Assembly (NCBI GenBank): GCA_036272595.1
Contig: DATAYM010000077.1
Location: 1 to 64,000 of the forward strand
DNA from: Poindextera sp036272595
GTDB lineage: Bacteria; Pseudomonadota; Alphaproteobacteria; Caulobacterales; Caulobacteraceae
DNA length: 64,000 bases
Direction of reading: 5' to 3'
The translations under genes and the position numbers were made by a program. Of the stretch, positions 51,774 through 60,911 are shown in pieces (the stretch's first letter is position 1; each line of letters opens with the position of its first letter). Under the pieces are notes generated by a model. The model worked only from the letters and a program-made list of their open reading frames with translations. It had not been told where the DNA came from and ran no database searches.

Positions 51774-54287
51774 TTAGCGGCCGGCGCTCCTGAGCGGCTG
51801 CGGCGGGGACGCGCCGGCGCCCATGGCGGCCAGGGCGCCTTGCAGGGTCGGGCCGGGCTCGACCACCACGTTGGTCGGCCCTGCGGCGCCGACAAAGGCG
51901 ATATTCGCCTGCTGGAACGCCTCCAGCAGCGCGAAATACAGTTCGCTGCGCAGCCGGTAGACGTCGCGCGGATTACCGACGAACAGATAGGCGATGAAGT
52001 TGACCGCCCCGCCGCCGGCCAGCGAGTCGATATAGACCGCCGGCTTCGGCTCCTTCAGGATATCGCTGCGCGCATCGGCGACGCTGAGGATCAGGTCCCG
52101 CGCCCGCCCGGCGTCCTGCGGATTGGCGATGGCCAACTCCAGCTTGATGCGGCCGCGCGGCTCGCCGAGCGTCTTGTTCTGCACCTGCTTGGTGATCAGG
52201 TCGGAATTGGGCACGATCACCGTGGTGCGGTCGAAGGTCTCGATGTCGGTGGCGCGCACGCGGATGCGGCGGATATTGCCCTCGACGCCGTCGACATTGA
52301 CCCAGTCGCCGACCTTCACCGGCCGCTCCACCAGCACGATGACGCCGGAGACGAAGTTCTGCACCACCTGCTGCAGGCCGAAGCCGATGCCGACCGAGAG
52401 CGCGCTGGCGATCAGGGCGATCTGGGCGAACCCCAGCCCCATGGCCGCGAAGGCGCAGAGCAGCGCGATGCCGACGCCGATATAGCCGACCCCGGTGCTG
52501 ACCGAGTTGCGCAGGCCCGCGTCCCAGTCGGTCGCCGGCAGGTAGCGGCGCACCACCCAGCCGCGCACCAGATGCACCAGGCCCATGCCGACCGCCAGGG
52601 CGCCGAGGCCGCTGACGATGGCCGCCGGCGAAATGGTCGCCGAGCCGATATGGATGGACTGGCCGAGCTGGCTCAGGTGCGCCACGAACAGGTCGCCGCC
52701 CTGGCCGAACGGTGTCAGCGCCAGGGTCAGCGCCCCGATCAGCACGAAGAGCTGCAGCGCCGCCGAGATCAGGATGCCGGTCTGGGCGATGGTCGAGCGG
52801 CGGAAGCTGAACAGCACCCGCAGGGTGCGCGCCGCCCAGCCGTGCTCGCCGAACAAGGCGCCGGCGAGGTCGTCGATGAACCGCAGCAGCAGGAAGGTCG
52901 AGGCCCCCAGCACGCTCAGCCAGAAGATCTGGCTGGAGATCAGCGCCGCCAGCGTGCTGAAGCCGGCGAACACCGCGCCGACGGTGACCAGGACCGCCCC
53001 CCACAGGACCAGCGACACCAGGGTCCACACCGGCGAAGCCGCCGCATCGGCGCGGTCCGCGCCCTCGCCCGGGACGCGGCTGCGCCCGAAACTGACCAGG
53101 ATCGCCCCGGTTATGCCCGCATAGGCCAGCGACAGGACGCAGTTGGCGGCGATGGTCGCCGCCACGCTGGCCCCCACCACGTAGTTCAGCCGGGTGAGCA
53201 GGAAGCCGGCCGCGGTGATGATCGCCACCGCCAGCAGCAGCGAGCCCATCCGCCGCGCCGCCTTGTCGGAAAAGCCGAGCAGCCGGCGGTCGGCCTGCAG
53301 GTCGGTGACCAGGGCGCGCCCCAGCGCCAGGATCGCCGCGCCCCAGGCCACCGAGACGACCCCGGCCCCGGCCAGCTGGTCGGCCTTGTCGGAGAGCAGC
53401 CGGCCCCATTGGGCGCCGAGGCGCAGGGCCATGGCGGCCAGCGCCGGCGCGCCGGTGTCCACCACCGTCATCCACAGGGCATAGGCCGTCAGGCCGAAGC
53501 CGCGCCCTCCGCGCGTGCGGTCCAGCGCCTTGCGCCCCAGCCGCTCCAGACCGCGGCGGACGGGGAACAGCAGCACGAGCCCGAACGCGATCCCGAGCCC
53601 AAGGCCGATCCCGGCCCGCGGCTCGGGCGCGTTGACCGCGACGGCGGCGGCGTTCTGCGCCAGCGTTCCGAGCCGGGTCACGTCCGGCCCCGCCGAGTCG
53701 GCCAGCGAGGTCCAGAAGGCCGGCGACAGCGGCGAGTCCGACTGCTGCAGCACCCGGGTGCTGAACCCCTCGCGCCGGCGCTCGGCGACCAGGCTGTAGG
53801 CGGAGCTGGCGGCGGCGCTGAGCGCCTGGGCCTGGTTCAGCCGCGATTGCAGCGCATCGCGGCTGGCCGTCAGCGCGGCGACCTGCGCCTTCTCCGAGGC
53901 CGGGACCGCGCGGCGGGGATTGGGGACCAGCCGCTTCAGCGCCCGGTCGACAGGGACGAGGTCGCGAGCGGCGCGCGCGGCCAGCTGGTCGGCCTCGGCC
54001 TCGATGGCGGCGGCCTCGGCGCCCATGGCGGCCAGGCGCGCGTCGTTGGAGGTGGTCGGAACCTGGTTCTGCAGCTGGATCAGGGTGTGCTGGGCGTTGG
54101 CCAGCACCACGGCCGGATCCGGCGGCGGCGCGGGCGCGGCGACGGCCGGCGCCGGGGCGGCGACAGGGGCGGCGGCGGTATGCGCGACGGCTACGGGCGC
54201 GTCCGCCGCCCTGCCCAGCCCGGACCAGGCCAGGAGGACCGCGGCCAGGACGGCTCCAATCACAACGCCCGTGGAGCTCGACCTCAT
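51774..54287 (-). CDS. Large MscS-family mechanosensitive channel (DUF3772-type N-terminus)
   Basis: 837 residues from the ATG at 54287; upstream starts give unrelated sequence. A signal peptide (about 1-27) and an alanine/proline-rich, coiled-coil periplasmic part (about 30-200) resemble DUF3772 or MscK-type channels. About ten membrane helices follow, and then the MscS core: the pore helix has GIGFGLQQVVQNFVSGVIVLVERP and the beta domain has VGDWVNVDGVEGNIRRI and NSDLITKQVQN. It releases solutes on osmotic downshock from the inner membrane. It is divergent from msrA. Confidence 0.9.
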   Translation of the reverse strand: MRSSSTGVVIGAVLAAVLLAWSGLGRAADAPVAVAHTAAAPVAAPAPAVAAPAPPPDPAVVLANAQHTLIQLQNQVPTTSNDARLAAMGAEAAAIEAEADQLAARAARDLVPVDRALKRLVPNPRRAVPASEKAQVAALTASRDALQSRLNQAQALSAAASSAYSLVAERRREGFSTRVLQQSDSPLSPAFWTSLADSAGPDVTRLGTLAQNAAAVAVNAPEPRAGIGLGLGIAFGLVLLFPVRRGLERLGRKALDRTRGGRGFGLTAYALWMTVVDTGAPALAAMALRLGAQWGRLLSDKADQLAGAGVVSVAWGAAILALGRALVTDLQADRRLLGFSDKAARRMGSLLLAVAIITAAGFLLTRLNYVVGASVAATIAANCVLSLAYAGITGAILVSFGRSRVPGEGADRADAAASPVWTLVSLVLWGAVLVTVGAVFAGFSTLAALISSQIFWLSVLGASTFLLLRFIDDLAGALFGEHGWAARTLRVLFSFRRSTIAQTGILISAALQLFVLIGALTLALTPFGQGGDLFVAHLSQLGQSIHIGSATISPAAIVSGLGALAVGMGLVHLVRGWVVRRYLPATDWDAGLRNSVSTGVGYIGVGIALLCAFAAMGLGFAQIALIASALSVGIGFGLQQVVQNFVSGVIVLVERPVKVGDWVNVDGVEGNIRRIRVRATDIETFDRTTVIVPNSDLITKQVQNKTLGEPRGRIKLELAIANPQDAGRARDLILSVADARSDILKEPKPAVYIDSLAGGGAVNFIAYLFVGNPRDVYRLRSELYFALLEAFQQANIAFVGAAGPTNVVVEPGPTLQGALAAMGAGASPPQPLRSAGR

Positions 54288-54317
54288 CGAAGGTCTCCCG
54301 TGTCTTAAGCCGCGGAA

Positions 54318-54358
54318 CGCCCGACCGATGACGGCGAGCGGCGGGTCGGGGCGTTTTT
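54318..54358 (+). terminator. Plus-strand intrinsic terminator in a divergent gap
   Basis: CGCCCGACC (54318-54326) pairs with GGTCGGGGCG (54344-54353, one bulged G), followed by TTTTT (54354-54358). The 288-nt gap 54288-54575 lies between divergent genes, so no gene needs this terminator. It could end an RNA antisense to the channel gene or attenuate a leader. The rest of the gap shows nothing else. Confidence 0.55.
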
Positions 54359-54575
54359 GCGGGGACGTTCGCAAAACTCCCGATCCGGCGAAGGGTTGCC
54401 GACGGTCGCGTGAGGCGGCCCCGACCGGACACGCGCAAAGCGGCCGCAGCAAGGCCGAGGCGGCCGTCTTTTGGAAAAGCCCGCCGCCCGGCGCTTGGCG
54501 AGGCGCGGCTATGGGTTCAACATGCGGCCGGGATGACTATCTGAGACCCACCGCCCGGCAAGAAGGAGCCTCGTC

Positions 54576-55097
54576 ATGGCCGCATCGACCGAAACCGCGA
54601 TCCTCGCCGGCGGCTGTTTCTGGGGGGTGCAGGATTTGCTGCGCCGCTATCCGGGGGTGATCTCCACCCGCGTCGGCTATTCCGGCGGCGAGGTGCCCAA
54701 CGCCACCTACCGCAACCACGGGACCCACGCCGAGGCGGTCGAGATCGTCTTCGATCCGGCGGTGATCAGCTATCGCCAACTGCTGGAGTTCTTCTTCCAG
54801 CTGCACGATCCGACCACCCTGAACCGCCAGGGCAACGACCTCGGGCCGAGCTACCGGTCGGCCATCTTCTACACCAGCGACGAACAGAAGCGCGTCGCCG
54901 AGGACACCATCGCCGACGTCGACGCCTCCGGCCTGTGGCCCGGCAAGGTGGTGACCGAGGTGGCGCCGGCCGGTCCCTTCTGGGAAGCCGAGCCGGAGCA
55001 CCAGGACTATCTGCAGCGCATCCCCAACGGCTACACCTGCCACTTCATCCGGCCGGGCTGGAAGCTGCCGGCGCGGGCGGAAAACGCAACCACCTGA
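54576..55097 (+). CDS. msrA: Peptide-methionine (S)-S-oxide reductase
   Basis: 173 residues. The active-site GGCFWG gives Cys14. The GYSGGEVPNATYRNHGTHAEAVEI and FWEAEPEHQDYLQR blocks are diagnostic of MsrA. It reduces methionine-S-sulfoxide in proteins with thioredoxin, repairing oxidative damage in the cytoplasm. The length is that of single-domain enzymes; there is no MsrB fusion. AAGGAG precedes the ATG. The next gene begins 12 nt later, so the two are probably co-transcribed. Confidence 0.95.
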   Translation: MAASTETAILAGGCFWGVQDLLRRYPGVISTRVGYSGGEVPNATYRNHGTHAEAVEIVFDPAVISYRQLLEFFFQLHDPTTLNRQGNDLGPSYRSAIFYTSDEQKRVAEDTIADVDASGLWPGKVVTEVAPAGPFWEAEPEHQDYLQRIPNGYTCHFIRPGWKLPARAENATT

Positions 55098-55109
55098 GCC
55101 TCAAAGCCG

Positions 55110-56054
55110 ATGCGCGTCATTGAACGGGACGAGGTCGCCCGGCGGCTGACCTACGAGGCCTGCATCCCGATCGTTCGCGAGGCGATGATCGCCTTTTCCA
55201 GGGGCGAGACGCGCCAGCACCTGCGCTCGATCCTGCCGCTGGCCAACGGCCGCGCCTTCGGGATCATGCCGGGGGCGATGGGCGAGGCCGCGCCCTTCGG
55301 CGCCAAGCTGATCAGCGTCTATCCGGAGAACTTCGCCAAGGGCCAGCACACCCACCAGGGACTGGTCATCCTGTTCGAGCCGCAGACCGGCGCGCCGGTC
55401 TGCGTGGTCGACGCCGGCGAGATCACCGCCATCCGCACCGCCGCCGCCAGCGCCGTCGCCACCGAGGCCCTGGCGCGCGCCGACGCCCGGCGGCTGGCCA
55501 TCCTCGGCTATGGCGGCCAGGCCGGGACCCATGCCCGCGCCATCGGCAAGGTGCGCGCGCTGGAGTCGATCACGGTCTGGGGCCGCTCGCCGGAGCGCGC
55601 CGAGGCCTTCGCCGGCCGCATGACCGCCGAGCTGGGCCTGCCGGTGACAACCGCCACTGATGTGGAGGCCGCCGTCGCCGAGGCCGACATCGTCTGCACC
55701 GTCACCGCCGCGCGCGAGCCGATCCTCAAGGGCGCCTGGGTGCGGCCGGGAACCCACCTGAACCTGGTCGGCTCCAGCGTCGCCGGGCCGGCGGAGGTGG
55801 ACGACGACCTCGTGGTCCGCTCCCGCTTCGTCGCCGACAGCCGCGAGGGCGTGCTGCGCCAGGGCGCCGAGTTCCTGAACGCCAGGCAGGCGGGTCGAGT
55901 CGGCGACCAGCACATCGTCGCGGAGATCGGCCAGGTGCTGGCCGGCGAGGTCGAGGGCCGCCGCTCGCCGGACGAGATCACCGTCTACAAGTCGCTCGGC
56001 CACGTGGTGCAGGACCTGGCCAGCGCCTGGGCGCTGTACGCCGGCCTGCCCTGA
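55110..56054 (+). CDS. Ornithine cyclodeaminase/mu-crystallin family protein
   Basis: 314 residues. The Rossmann motif for NAD(H) is LAILGYGGQAGTHARAI (about 131-147), with VWGRSPERAEAF following as the cofactor-binding turn. The family segments GMAPFGAKLISVYPENF-like and GEITAIRTAAASAVATEALA are present, as is VGSSVAGPAEVDDDL. The family includes ornithine cyclodeaminase, alanine dehydrogenase, lysine cyclodeaminase and ketimine reductases. The exact reaction is not assignable. It directly follows msrA and converges on the receiver gene. Confidence 0.85.
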   Translation: MRVIERDEVARRLTYEACIPIVREAMIAFSRGETRQHLRSILPLANGRAFGIMPGAMGEAAPFGAKLISVYPENFAKGQHTHQGLVILFEPQTGAPVCVVDAGEITAIRTAAASAVATEALARADARRLAILGYGGQAGTHARAIGKVRALESITVWGRSPERAEAFAGRMTAELGLPVTTATDVEAAVAEADIVCTVTAAREPILKGAWVRPGTHLNLVGSSVAGPAEVDDDLVVRSRFVADSREGVLRQGAEFLNARQAGRVGDQHIVAEIGQVLAGEVEGRRSPDEITVYKSLGHVVQDLASAWALYAGLP

Positions 56055-56072
56055 AGCGGGGTTGGCGACCCG

Positions 56073-56567
56073 CTAGTCCAGGGTGATCAGTCCGTCGGCC
56101 GCCATCCGGTCGAGGAGGTCGGACCAGCGACGGCGATCGGCCGCGGCGCTGTCCTGGCGGGTCTGTTCGAGCGCCGAGGCCACGACCTTGATGAGGGTGT
56201 GCGGACTGACGGGCTTGTGGCAGACGCAGTAGGCGCCGAGCAGGCTCGCCGTCTGCAGCAGGATATCCGCCCCCGCCACCGCGCTGCCGCCGGACACCGC
56301 GACGATCACCGTCCGCGGCCAGCGGCCCCGGATGTCGCCGATCAGTTGGATGCCGTCGCGGTTGGGCATGTTGATGTCGGTCACCACCACCTCGGCGGCG
56401 TGATCCGTCAGCCAGGCCAGGGCCTGCTGCCCATCCGCCGCGGCCTGCACGTTGGGGGTCAGCGCCGCCAGCGCCTCCAGCGCGATGGCCTGGAAGACCG
56501 GGTCGTCGTCCACGACCAGGACAAACGGATAAGCCGTGCTCATCGGCTCATCTGAGCTGCCCTTCAT
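56073..56567 (-). CDS. Stand-alone response regulator receiver protein
   Basis: 164 residues from ATG 56567, which has AAGGG upstream; an in-frame ATG at 56543 is also possible. A single CheY-like receiver domain has the acidic pair in LVVDDDP, phospho-acceptor Asp in VVTDINMP (about residue 64), Thr/Ser in AVSGGS and Lys in CHKPV. A short helical C-terminus (RRRWSDLLDRMAADGL) follows, without a DNA-binding domain. No histidine kinase is adjacent. It diverges from a TadG-type gene across a palindrome-rich 150-nt space, so it may act in surface attachment or polarity signalling, which is a guess. Confidence 0.88.
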   Translation of the reverse strand: MKGSSDEPMSTAYPFVLVVDDDPVFQAIALEALAALTPNVQAAADGQQALAWLTDHAAEVVVTDINMPNRDGIQLIGDIRGRWPRTVIVAVSGGSAVAGADILLQTASLLGAYCVCHKPVSPHTLIKVVASALEQTRQDSAAADRRRWSDLLDRMAADGLITLD

Positions 56568-56620
56568 CAACAAACCCTTATGCGAGTCCCAATGTAAAAG
56601 TATCCACGGTTTGGGACAGC

Positions 56621-56681
56621 GTAAGACGCGCTATGTCGGAATGCGACATTAGCAAAGTTCACGGACCGTTTAGCGTCTTAC
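56621..56681. promoter_or_regulatory. Nested inverted repeats between receiver and TadG-type genes
   Basis: GTAAGACGC (56621-56629) is perfectly inverted at 56673-56681 as GCGTCTTAC. Between them ATGTCG-GAATG-CGACAT (56633-56649) forms a second perfect palindrome. TATAGA (56684-56689) follows as a possible -10, 31 nt before the TadG-type ATG at 56720. Confidence 0.5.
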
Positions 56682-56719
56682 TCTATAGACCCCGCCGTGG
56701 GAGCAATACGAGCTTTGCA

Positions 56720-57964
56720 ATGGCGACTTTGAGCTCGCCAATACGCGGCGCGGCCAGGCGCCTGCTTGCGTGCGGCGGCGACCGCGCCGGCGGCGTGGCG
56801 GTCATCTTCGCCATGATCATGCCGGTCATCATCATCCTCGGTCTCGGCGCGGTGGAATTGTCCCAGGTCGCCACGGACCGCAGCCAGACCCAGGACGTCG
56901 CCGACGCCGCGGCGCTGTGGGGCGCGCGCCAGCTCAGCATCGCCCCGAACGGCGCCGATCAGCGCACCCAGGCCGACGCGGCGGGCCAGCTTTCCGCGGT
57001 CAGCGCCCATGCCCAGGTCACCGTCACCGCCAACGTCGCCAATACGACCACCATGACGGTCGCGGTCGACACCTACCGCATGTCGTTCTTCGGCAACCTG
57101 CTTCCAGCGGGCGGCTTCCGCACCCATGTGACGGCGACCGCCGAGACGCTCGGCCAGACGCCGCTGTGCGTGCTGATCATGGGTCCGGCCAGCAGCGACA
57201 ACCTCCATCTCACCGGCGCTTCCCAGGTTCAGGCGCCGTGTCTGGTGCACGGCAACCAGTCGGTGGTGGTCGATCCCGCGGCGCTGCTCACCGCCACCGT
57301 CACCGAGGCGGGATCCACCGCGTCCGGGCCGATCAGCCCGGCCGCCAACGTCGGCGCGCCGCTGGTCTCCGACCCGTTCGCCGGCCTCAACACCAGCTTT
57401 CCGTCGCCCTGCGCGCAGAGCCCGGGTTCGAACAACGTCAACGTCACCACCAACGAGACGCTCGCACCCGGCGTCCACTGCGGCGCCATGACGGTGGTCG
57501 GCGCCACGGTCGTGACCCTGGCGCCGGGCGAACATTATTTCGGCGGCAATCTGACGCTGAAGGGGGGCGCCTCGATCACCGGGACCGACGTGGTGATGGT
57601 CTTCGCCAGCGGCGTGACGCTGAACTTCACCGGCGCGTCCAACATCAGTCTGACGGGCCGACAGAGCGGGCCGCTGGCCGGCTTCGTGATGATCGACGAC
57701 CGCGCCGATACGGGGACGTTCAATCTGCAGAGCGATCCGATCACCAACCTTACCGGCGCCATCTATGTGCCGAACGCGATCCTCAACATCCAGGGCAGCT
57801 CGAAAACCGGCCAGGCCTCGGACTGGACGGTGGTGGCGGCCCGGGCGCTGCAGCTGACCGGCTCGCCGAACCTGATCATCAACGCCAAATACGCCGGCTC
57901 GAGCGTGCCCGTACCCACGGGCGTCGGGCCGGGCGCCGCCGGAAAACTCGTCCTGCTCAAATGA
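56720..57964 (+). CDS. TadG-type protein with beta-rich C-terminal half
   Basis: 414 residues from the ATG at 56720; an upstream start would include palindromic leader sequence. The N-terminus GGDRAGGVAVIFAMIMPVIIILGLGAVELSQVATDRSQTQ is a TadG-type single membrane helix. The outer part lacks the von Willebrand MIDAS. Instead about residues 250-400 are built of short strands (GVHCGAMTVVGATVVTLAPGEHYFGGNLTLKGG and similar) suggesting a beta-helix or stacked beta solenoid. It is a single gene, followed by a tiny membrane protein gene. The function is unknown; a surface or pilus-associated role is inferred. Confidence 0.82.
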   Translation: MATLSSPIRGAARRLLACGGDRAGGVAVIFAMIMPVIIILGLGAVELSQVATDRSQTQDVADAAALWGARQLSIAPNGADQRTQADAAGQLSAVSAHAQVTVTANVANTTTMTVAVDTYRMSFFGNLLPAGGFRTHVTATAETLGQTPLCVLIMGPASSDNLHLTGASQVQAPCLVHGNQSVVVDPAALLTATVTEAGSTASGPISPAANVGAPLVSDPFAGLNTSFPSPCAQSPGSNNVNVTTNETLAPGVHCGAMTVVGATVVTLAPGEHYFGGNLTLKGGASITGTDVVMVFASGVTLNFTGASNISLTGRQSGPLAGFVMIDDRADTGTFNLQSDPITNLTGAIYVPNAILNIQGSSKTGQASDWTVVAARALQLTGSPNLIINAKYAGSSVPVPTGVGPGAAGKLVLLK

Positions 57965-58137
57965 GACGACTGGATCGTCGACGCTGACGGTCACCGGGCC
58001 GGCTGCGCCGGCTGGCGGCGGGACCGGTGAAACGGCCATGCAACCTCCCAGCTCAGCCTCGCGTTGTGAAGCAGCCATCGCAGCCCGATGGAGGTCGCCC
58101 TCGAAGGGCCGGTCTGAAATCATATAGGGGAATCGAA

Positions 58138-58317
58138 ATGGCCGAAGGCTCAAGCTCTGGCGCTGGCATGGGTATGGTGGTCGGCGCATTGGTGGTGATC
58201 GTTGCGATCATCGCGGCGGTCGTCGTTTTTGGCGGCGGAAATTTCCTTGGCGGCGCCACCAAGAAGGTCGACGTCAACGTTTCGGCGCCCCAGATCCCGT
58301 CCCCCAAGCCCAGCTAG
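58138..58317 (+). CDS. Small single-pass membrane protein
   Basis: 59 residues. A Ser/Gly start (MAEGSSSGAGMGM) leads into one hydrophobic helix (VVGALVVIVAIIAAVVVFGGG) and a short tail with KKVDVNVSAPQIPSPKPS. AGGGGAAT precedes the ATG. No family is recognised; similar tiny proteins occur in Caulobacterales. It lies 173 nt after the TadG-type gene, on the same strand. It could be a structural or regulatory envelope peptide. Confidence 0.7.
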   Translation: MAEGSSSGAGMGMVVGALVVIVAIIAAVVVFGGGNFLGGATKKVDVNVSAPQIPSPKPS

Positions 58318-58467
58318 GCGGGCTGAGGAAAGGCGCGGCGCGGTTTCCGCCCGCCGCCCACCCCGACGATCGAGAACCGGTCGCCCTGGGTCGTTCAGGC
58401 GGCGCCTGCAACGAGCCTTGCGCTGAGCCGCGCGGCGTCGTTAGGGTTCGGCCTGCGGGTTGGGAGC

Positions 58468-58486
58468 GGGCGCCGCCCCGGCGCCC
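58468..58486 (+). terminator. Hairpin in the gap after the small membrane protein
   Basis: GGGCGCCG (58468-58475) pairs with CGGCGCCC (58479-58486) around CCC, and CGCCTTTGC follows. The T-run is short, so termination is only possible. Confidence 0.35.
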
Positions 58487-58523
58487 CGCCTTTGCAAGGA
58501 CAACGCCGCGCGAGGGGTGATCC

Positions 58524-58904
58524 ATGCCTGTGATGCAAACCGCGCTGATCGAGCTGAACAGCCTGTTCGGCCTCCAGCGCATCGGCGAACTGGTCGAGCA
58601 GCGGCAGCTGTTCGAGCCCGGAAAATCGCTCGATCCCAGCTTTTTCGCCGAGCCCGGATCGCCGCTGCACGCGGCCTTCACCACCTATTTCGGTCTCTTG
58701 CCCGGGTCGATCCACGAGACCCTGCGCGGCGTGATCCACTATGCGCTGTCCACCAGCCCGCCGACCCAGATCACCTTCGCCTGGGCGCCCGCCTATGACT
58801 ACGAGATCAATCTGTGGCAGGCGCCCGACACCAAGCTGACCAAGGGGGGCATCACCCTTTTGCTGAAAAGCCGCTACCCCGACGACACCCACCCGCTGCT
58901 TTAA
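58524..58904 (+). CDS. Hypothetical protein, conserved-looking
   Basis: 126 residues, no signal peptide or membrane helix. Features are a helical start (TALIELNSLFGLQRIGELVEQ) and a C-terminal half rich in aromatic strands (ITFAWAPAYDYEINLWQAPDT, GGITLLLKSRYPDDTHPLL). I do not recognise the family. It reads as an ordinary coding sequence with good codon use. Its stop shares TTAA with the stop of the convergent TIR gene. Function unknown. Confidence 0.7.
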   Translation: MPVMQTALIELNSLFGLQRIGELVEQRQLFEPGKSLDPSFFAEPGSPLHAAFTTYFGLLPGSIHETLRGVIHYALSTSPPTQITFAWAPAYDYEINLWQAPDTKLTKGGITLLLKSRYPDDTHPLL

Positions 58905-60625
58905 GCCGCCGGACCCTGCGAGGCGGGATTGGTTTCGCGGGCTTCCAGCGCCTGGCGGGCCTGCCAGAGCGCCTCGCGAAAGTTTTCCCGGTCGGCGGGC
59001 CTTGCAAAGGTGGGCGCCCGCGCGCCGCCCGGCCGCCGGCTCGGCTCCTGCGAGACCCGCCGCAGCGCCAATGCCGCCTCGTCGACCTTCCCCAGGCGGA
59101 CCAGACTGACCGCCAGCACCACGCCGGCCTGGGCGTGGCCGAGATAGTCGGCCATCTTCGCCTGCTCGATGGCGGCCTCGTAGGCGCCGGCATGGAAATG
59201 CGCCCAGGCCAGCGCCAGGTGCATCGCCCCCACCTGCGGATCGTAGGGGCTGAAGCGCAGGCTGCGCTCGATCGGCGCCGCCGCCTCGGCGGGTCGGCCG
59301 CCATAGAGCAGCACCTGGCCAAGCCGGAAGTGGCCGAAGCCGAAATTGGGATTGAGCGCGATGGTCCGCCGCGCCGCGTCCAGCGCCGCCTCGTGCTCGC
59401 CGAGATAAAGCAGGGCGCCGGAGGAGGCGAAATAGCCGAGCGCGTCACGCGCATCGAGCCTGATCGCGGTCTGGGCCGCGGCCTTGGCCTCGTGCAGGTC
59501 CTCGGTCGGCTTCGGCGACCAGTTGTAGATGGCGCCGCCATAGAGGGCGCGGGCCAGGCCGACATGGCCGAGCGACAGGCTTCCATCCAGGCCGACCGCC
59601 TTGCGGAACAGCGACAGCGCCTCGTCATAGTCCTCCCGCGAGGCTTCGTTCAGGTGCCAGCTGGTCTTGTTCAGATGCCACATGCCGCGCTGGAAGCAGT
59701 CGAGCGCGCTCAGGTTGCTCAGCGGCTTGCGGGCGATGCGCGCCCCCTCGCTCTGGCGCATGGCCGGCTCGATGGCCGCGACCACCTCCTCGGTGATCTC
59801 GTCCTGCAGGGCCAGCAGTTCGACCAGGTCGCGATCGAAGCGGTCGGCCCAGATGTGCACGCCGGTGGCCGCGTCGATCAGCTGGGCGCTGACCCGCACC
59901 CGGGCGCCGACCTTGCGGACGCTGCCCTCCAACACGTAGCGGACCCCCAGTTCGCGTCCCACCCGGGTGACATCGATGTCCGCGCCCTTGTAGGAAAAGC
60001 TGGAATTGCGCGCGATGACGAAGAACCAGCGCCAGCGCGACAAGGCGGTGATGATGTCCTCGGTCACCGCATCGGCGAAATATTCCTGCTCCGGATCGCC
60101 GCTCATGTTCTGGAACGGCAGGACGGCGATCGAGGGCTTGGCCGGCAGGGCCAGCGGCTCGCCGTCGGCGCCGGGGAACGGCGACGGCGCCGTCGGCGCC
60201 CCGGCCGGCGTCTCGGGGGCCGCGGCGGGACGGCCGCGGCCGGTCAGCTCGGCCAGGCTGCCGATCACCTTGCGCCAGGCCGCGGCCTTCCCCTCGCCGT
60301 TCCAGCCGCGCAGGTCGGCGAACTGGATCTGGTTGAACGGCAGGGGCGGGACGGCCTCGTCGATCACCGCCTGCACCAGCATCTTGGCCTGGCGGCCGAA
60401 ATCGGCCTCGGCCAGCACCCATTCCGATTCCAGGCCGGCTTTCGACCAGATCACCAGCACCGCCTTGGCGGCGCGCAGGTTCTCCTCGATCACCTTGGAA
60501 TAGGCCCGGTGCACCGGCAGGTGGGAATCCCACCAGACGTCGTAGCCCTCGGCGATCAGCGCCTGGGCGATGCGGGCTGCTTCCGGCTCAGCCTCTCTCG
60601 CATAGGAGATGAAGATTTCAGCCAC
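58901..60625 (-). CDS. TIR - TolB-like - TPR protein
   Basis: 574 residues starting at the GTG giving MAEIFISYAR; an ATG 42 nt upstream is possible but has no ribosome-binding site. An N-terminal TIR domain (about 1-125) has IFISYAREAEPEAARIAQALIAEGYDVWWD and the WVLAE region carrying the glutamate used by TIR NADases. A TolB/FlgO-type segment (about 160-300) contains SIAVLPFQNMSGDPEQEYFADAVTEDI. TPR-type repeats fill about 300-560. This resembles a group often annotated as adenylate-cyclase-like, yet no cyclase domain is present. A role in signalling or defence is inferred only. Confidence 0.82.
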   Translation of the reverse strand: MAEIFISYAREAEPEAARIAQALIAEGYDVWWDSHLPVHRAYSKVIEENLRAAKAVLVIWSKAGLESEWVLAEADFGRQAKMLVQAVIDEAVPPLPFNQIQFADLRGWNGEGKAAAWRKVIGSLAELTGRGRPAAAPETPAGAPTAPSPFPGADGEPLALPAKPSIAVLPFQNMSGDPEQEYFADAVTEDIITALSRWRWFFVIARNSSFSYKGADIDVTRVGRELGVRYVLEGSVRKVGARVRVSAQLIDAATGVHIWADRFDRDLVELLALQDEITEEVVAAIEPAMRQSEGARIARKPLSNLSALDCFQRGMWHLNKTSWHLNEASREDYDEALSLFRKAVGLDGSLSLGHVGLARALYGGAIYNWSPKPTEDLHEAKAAAQTAIRLDARDALGYFASSGALLYLGEHEAALDAARRTIALNPNFGFGHFRLGQVLLYGGRPAEAAAPIERSLRFSPYDPQVGAMHLALAWAHFHAGAYEAAIEQAKMADYLGHAQAGVVLAVSLVRLGKVDEAALALRRVSQEPSRRPGGARAPTFARPADRENFREALWQARQALEARETNPASQGPAA

Positions 60626-60911
60626 GGTCTGCCTCGGCCGCCGGCGACATTGGGCGTCCGCGACCATCTAGCGCCAGGAATGAAGCAAAGGTAAAGCCGC
60701 CACGGCGCGGCCGCTTCGACCATGAACCGAAGGCGGTGAAGACCTCGCCGCGTGATCAGACAAGATTCCGCCGCCGGTTGCGGGCGCTGGCGCCCGCCGG
60801 CAGGCGCTTACGATCACGTCTGCTCGCGTATTAGCCTTCCGTTATCCCGAACCGTGCTTTGTCAGGTCGCGGGACCACTGGATCTAGCCGTCGCTGACAA
60901 AGACCACCTTG

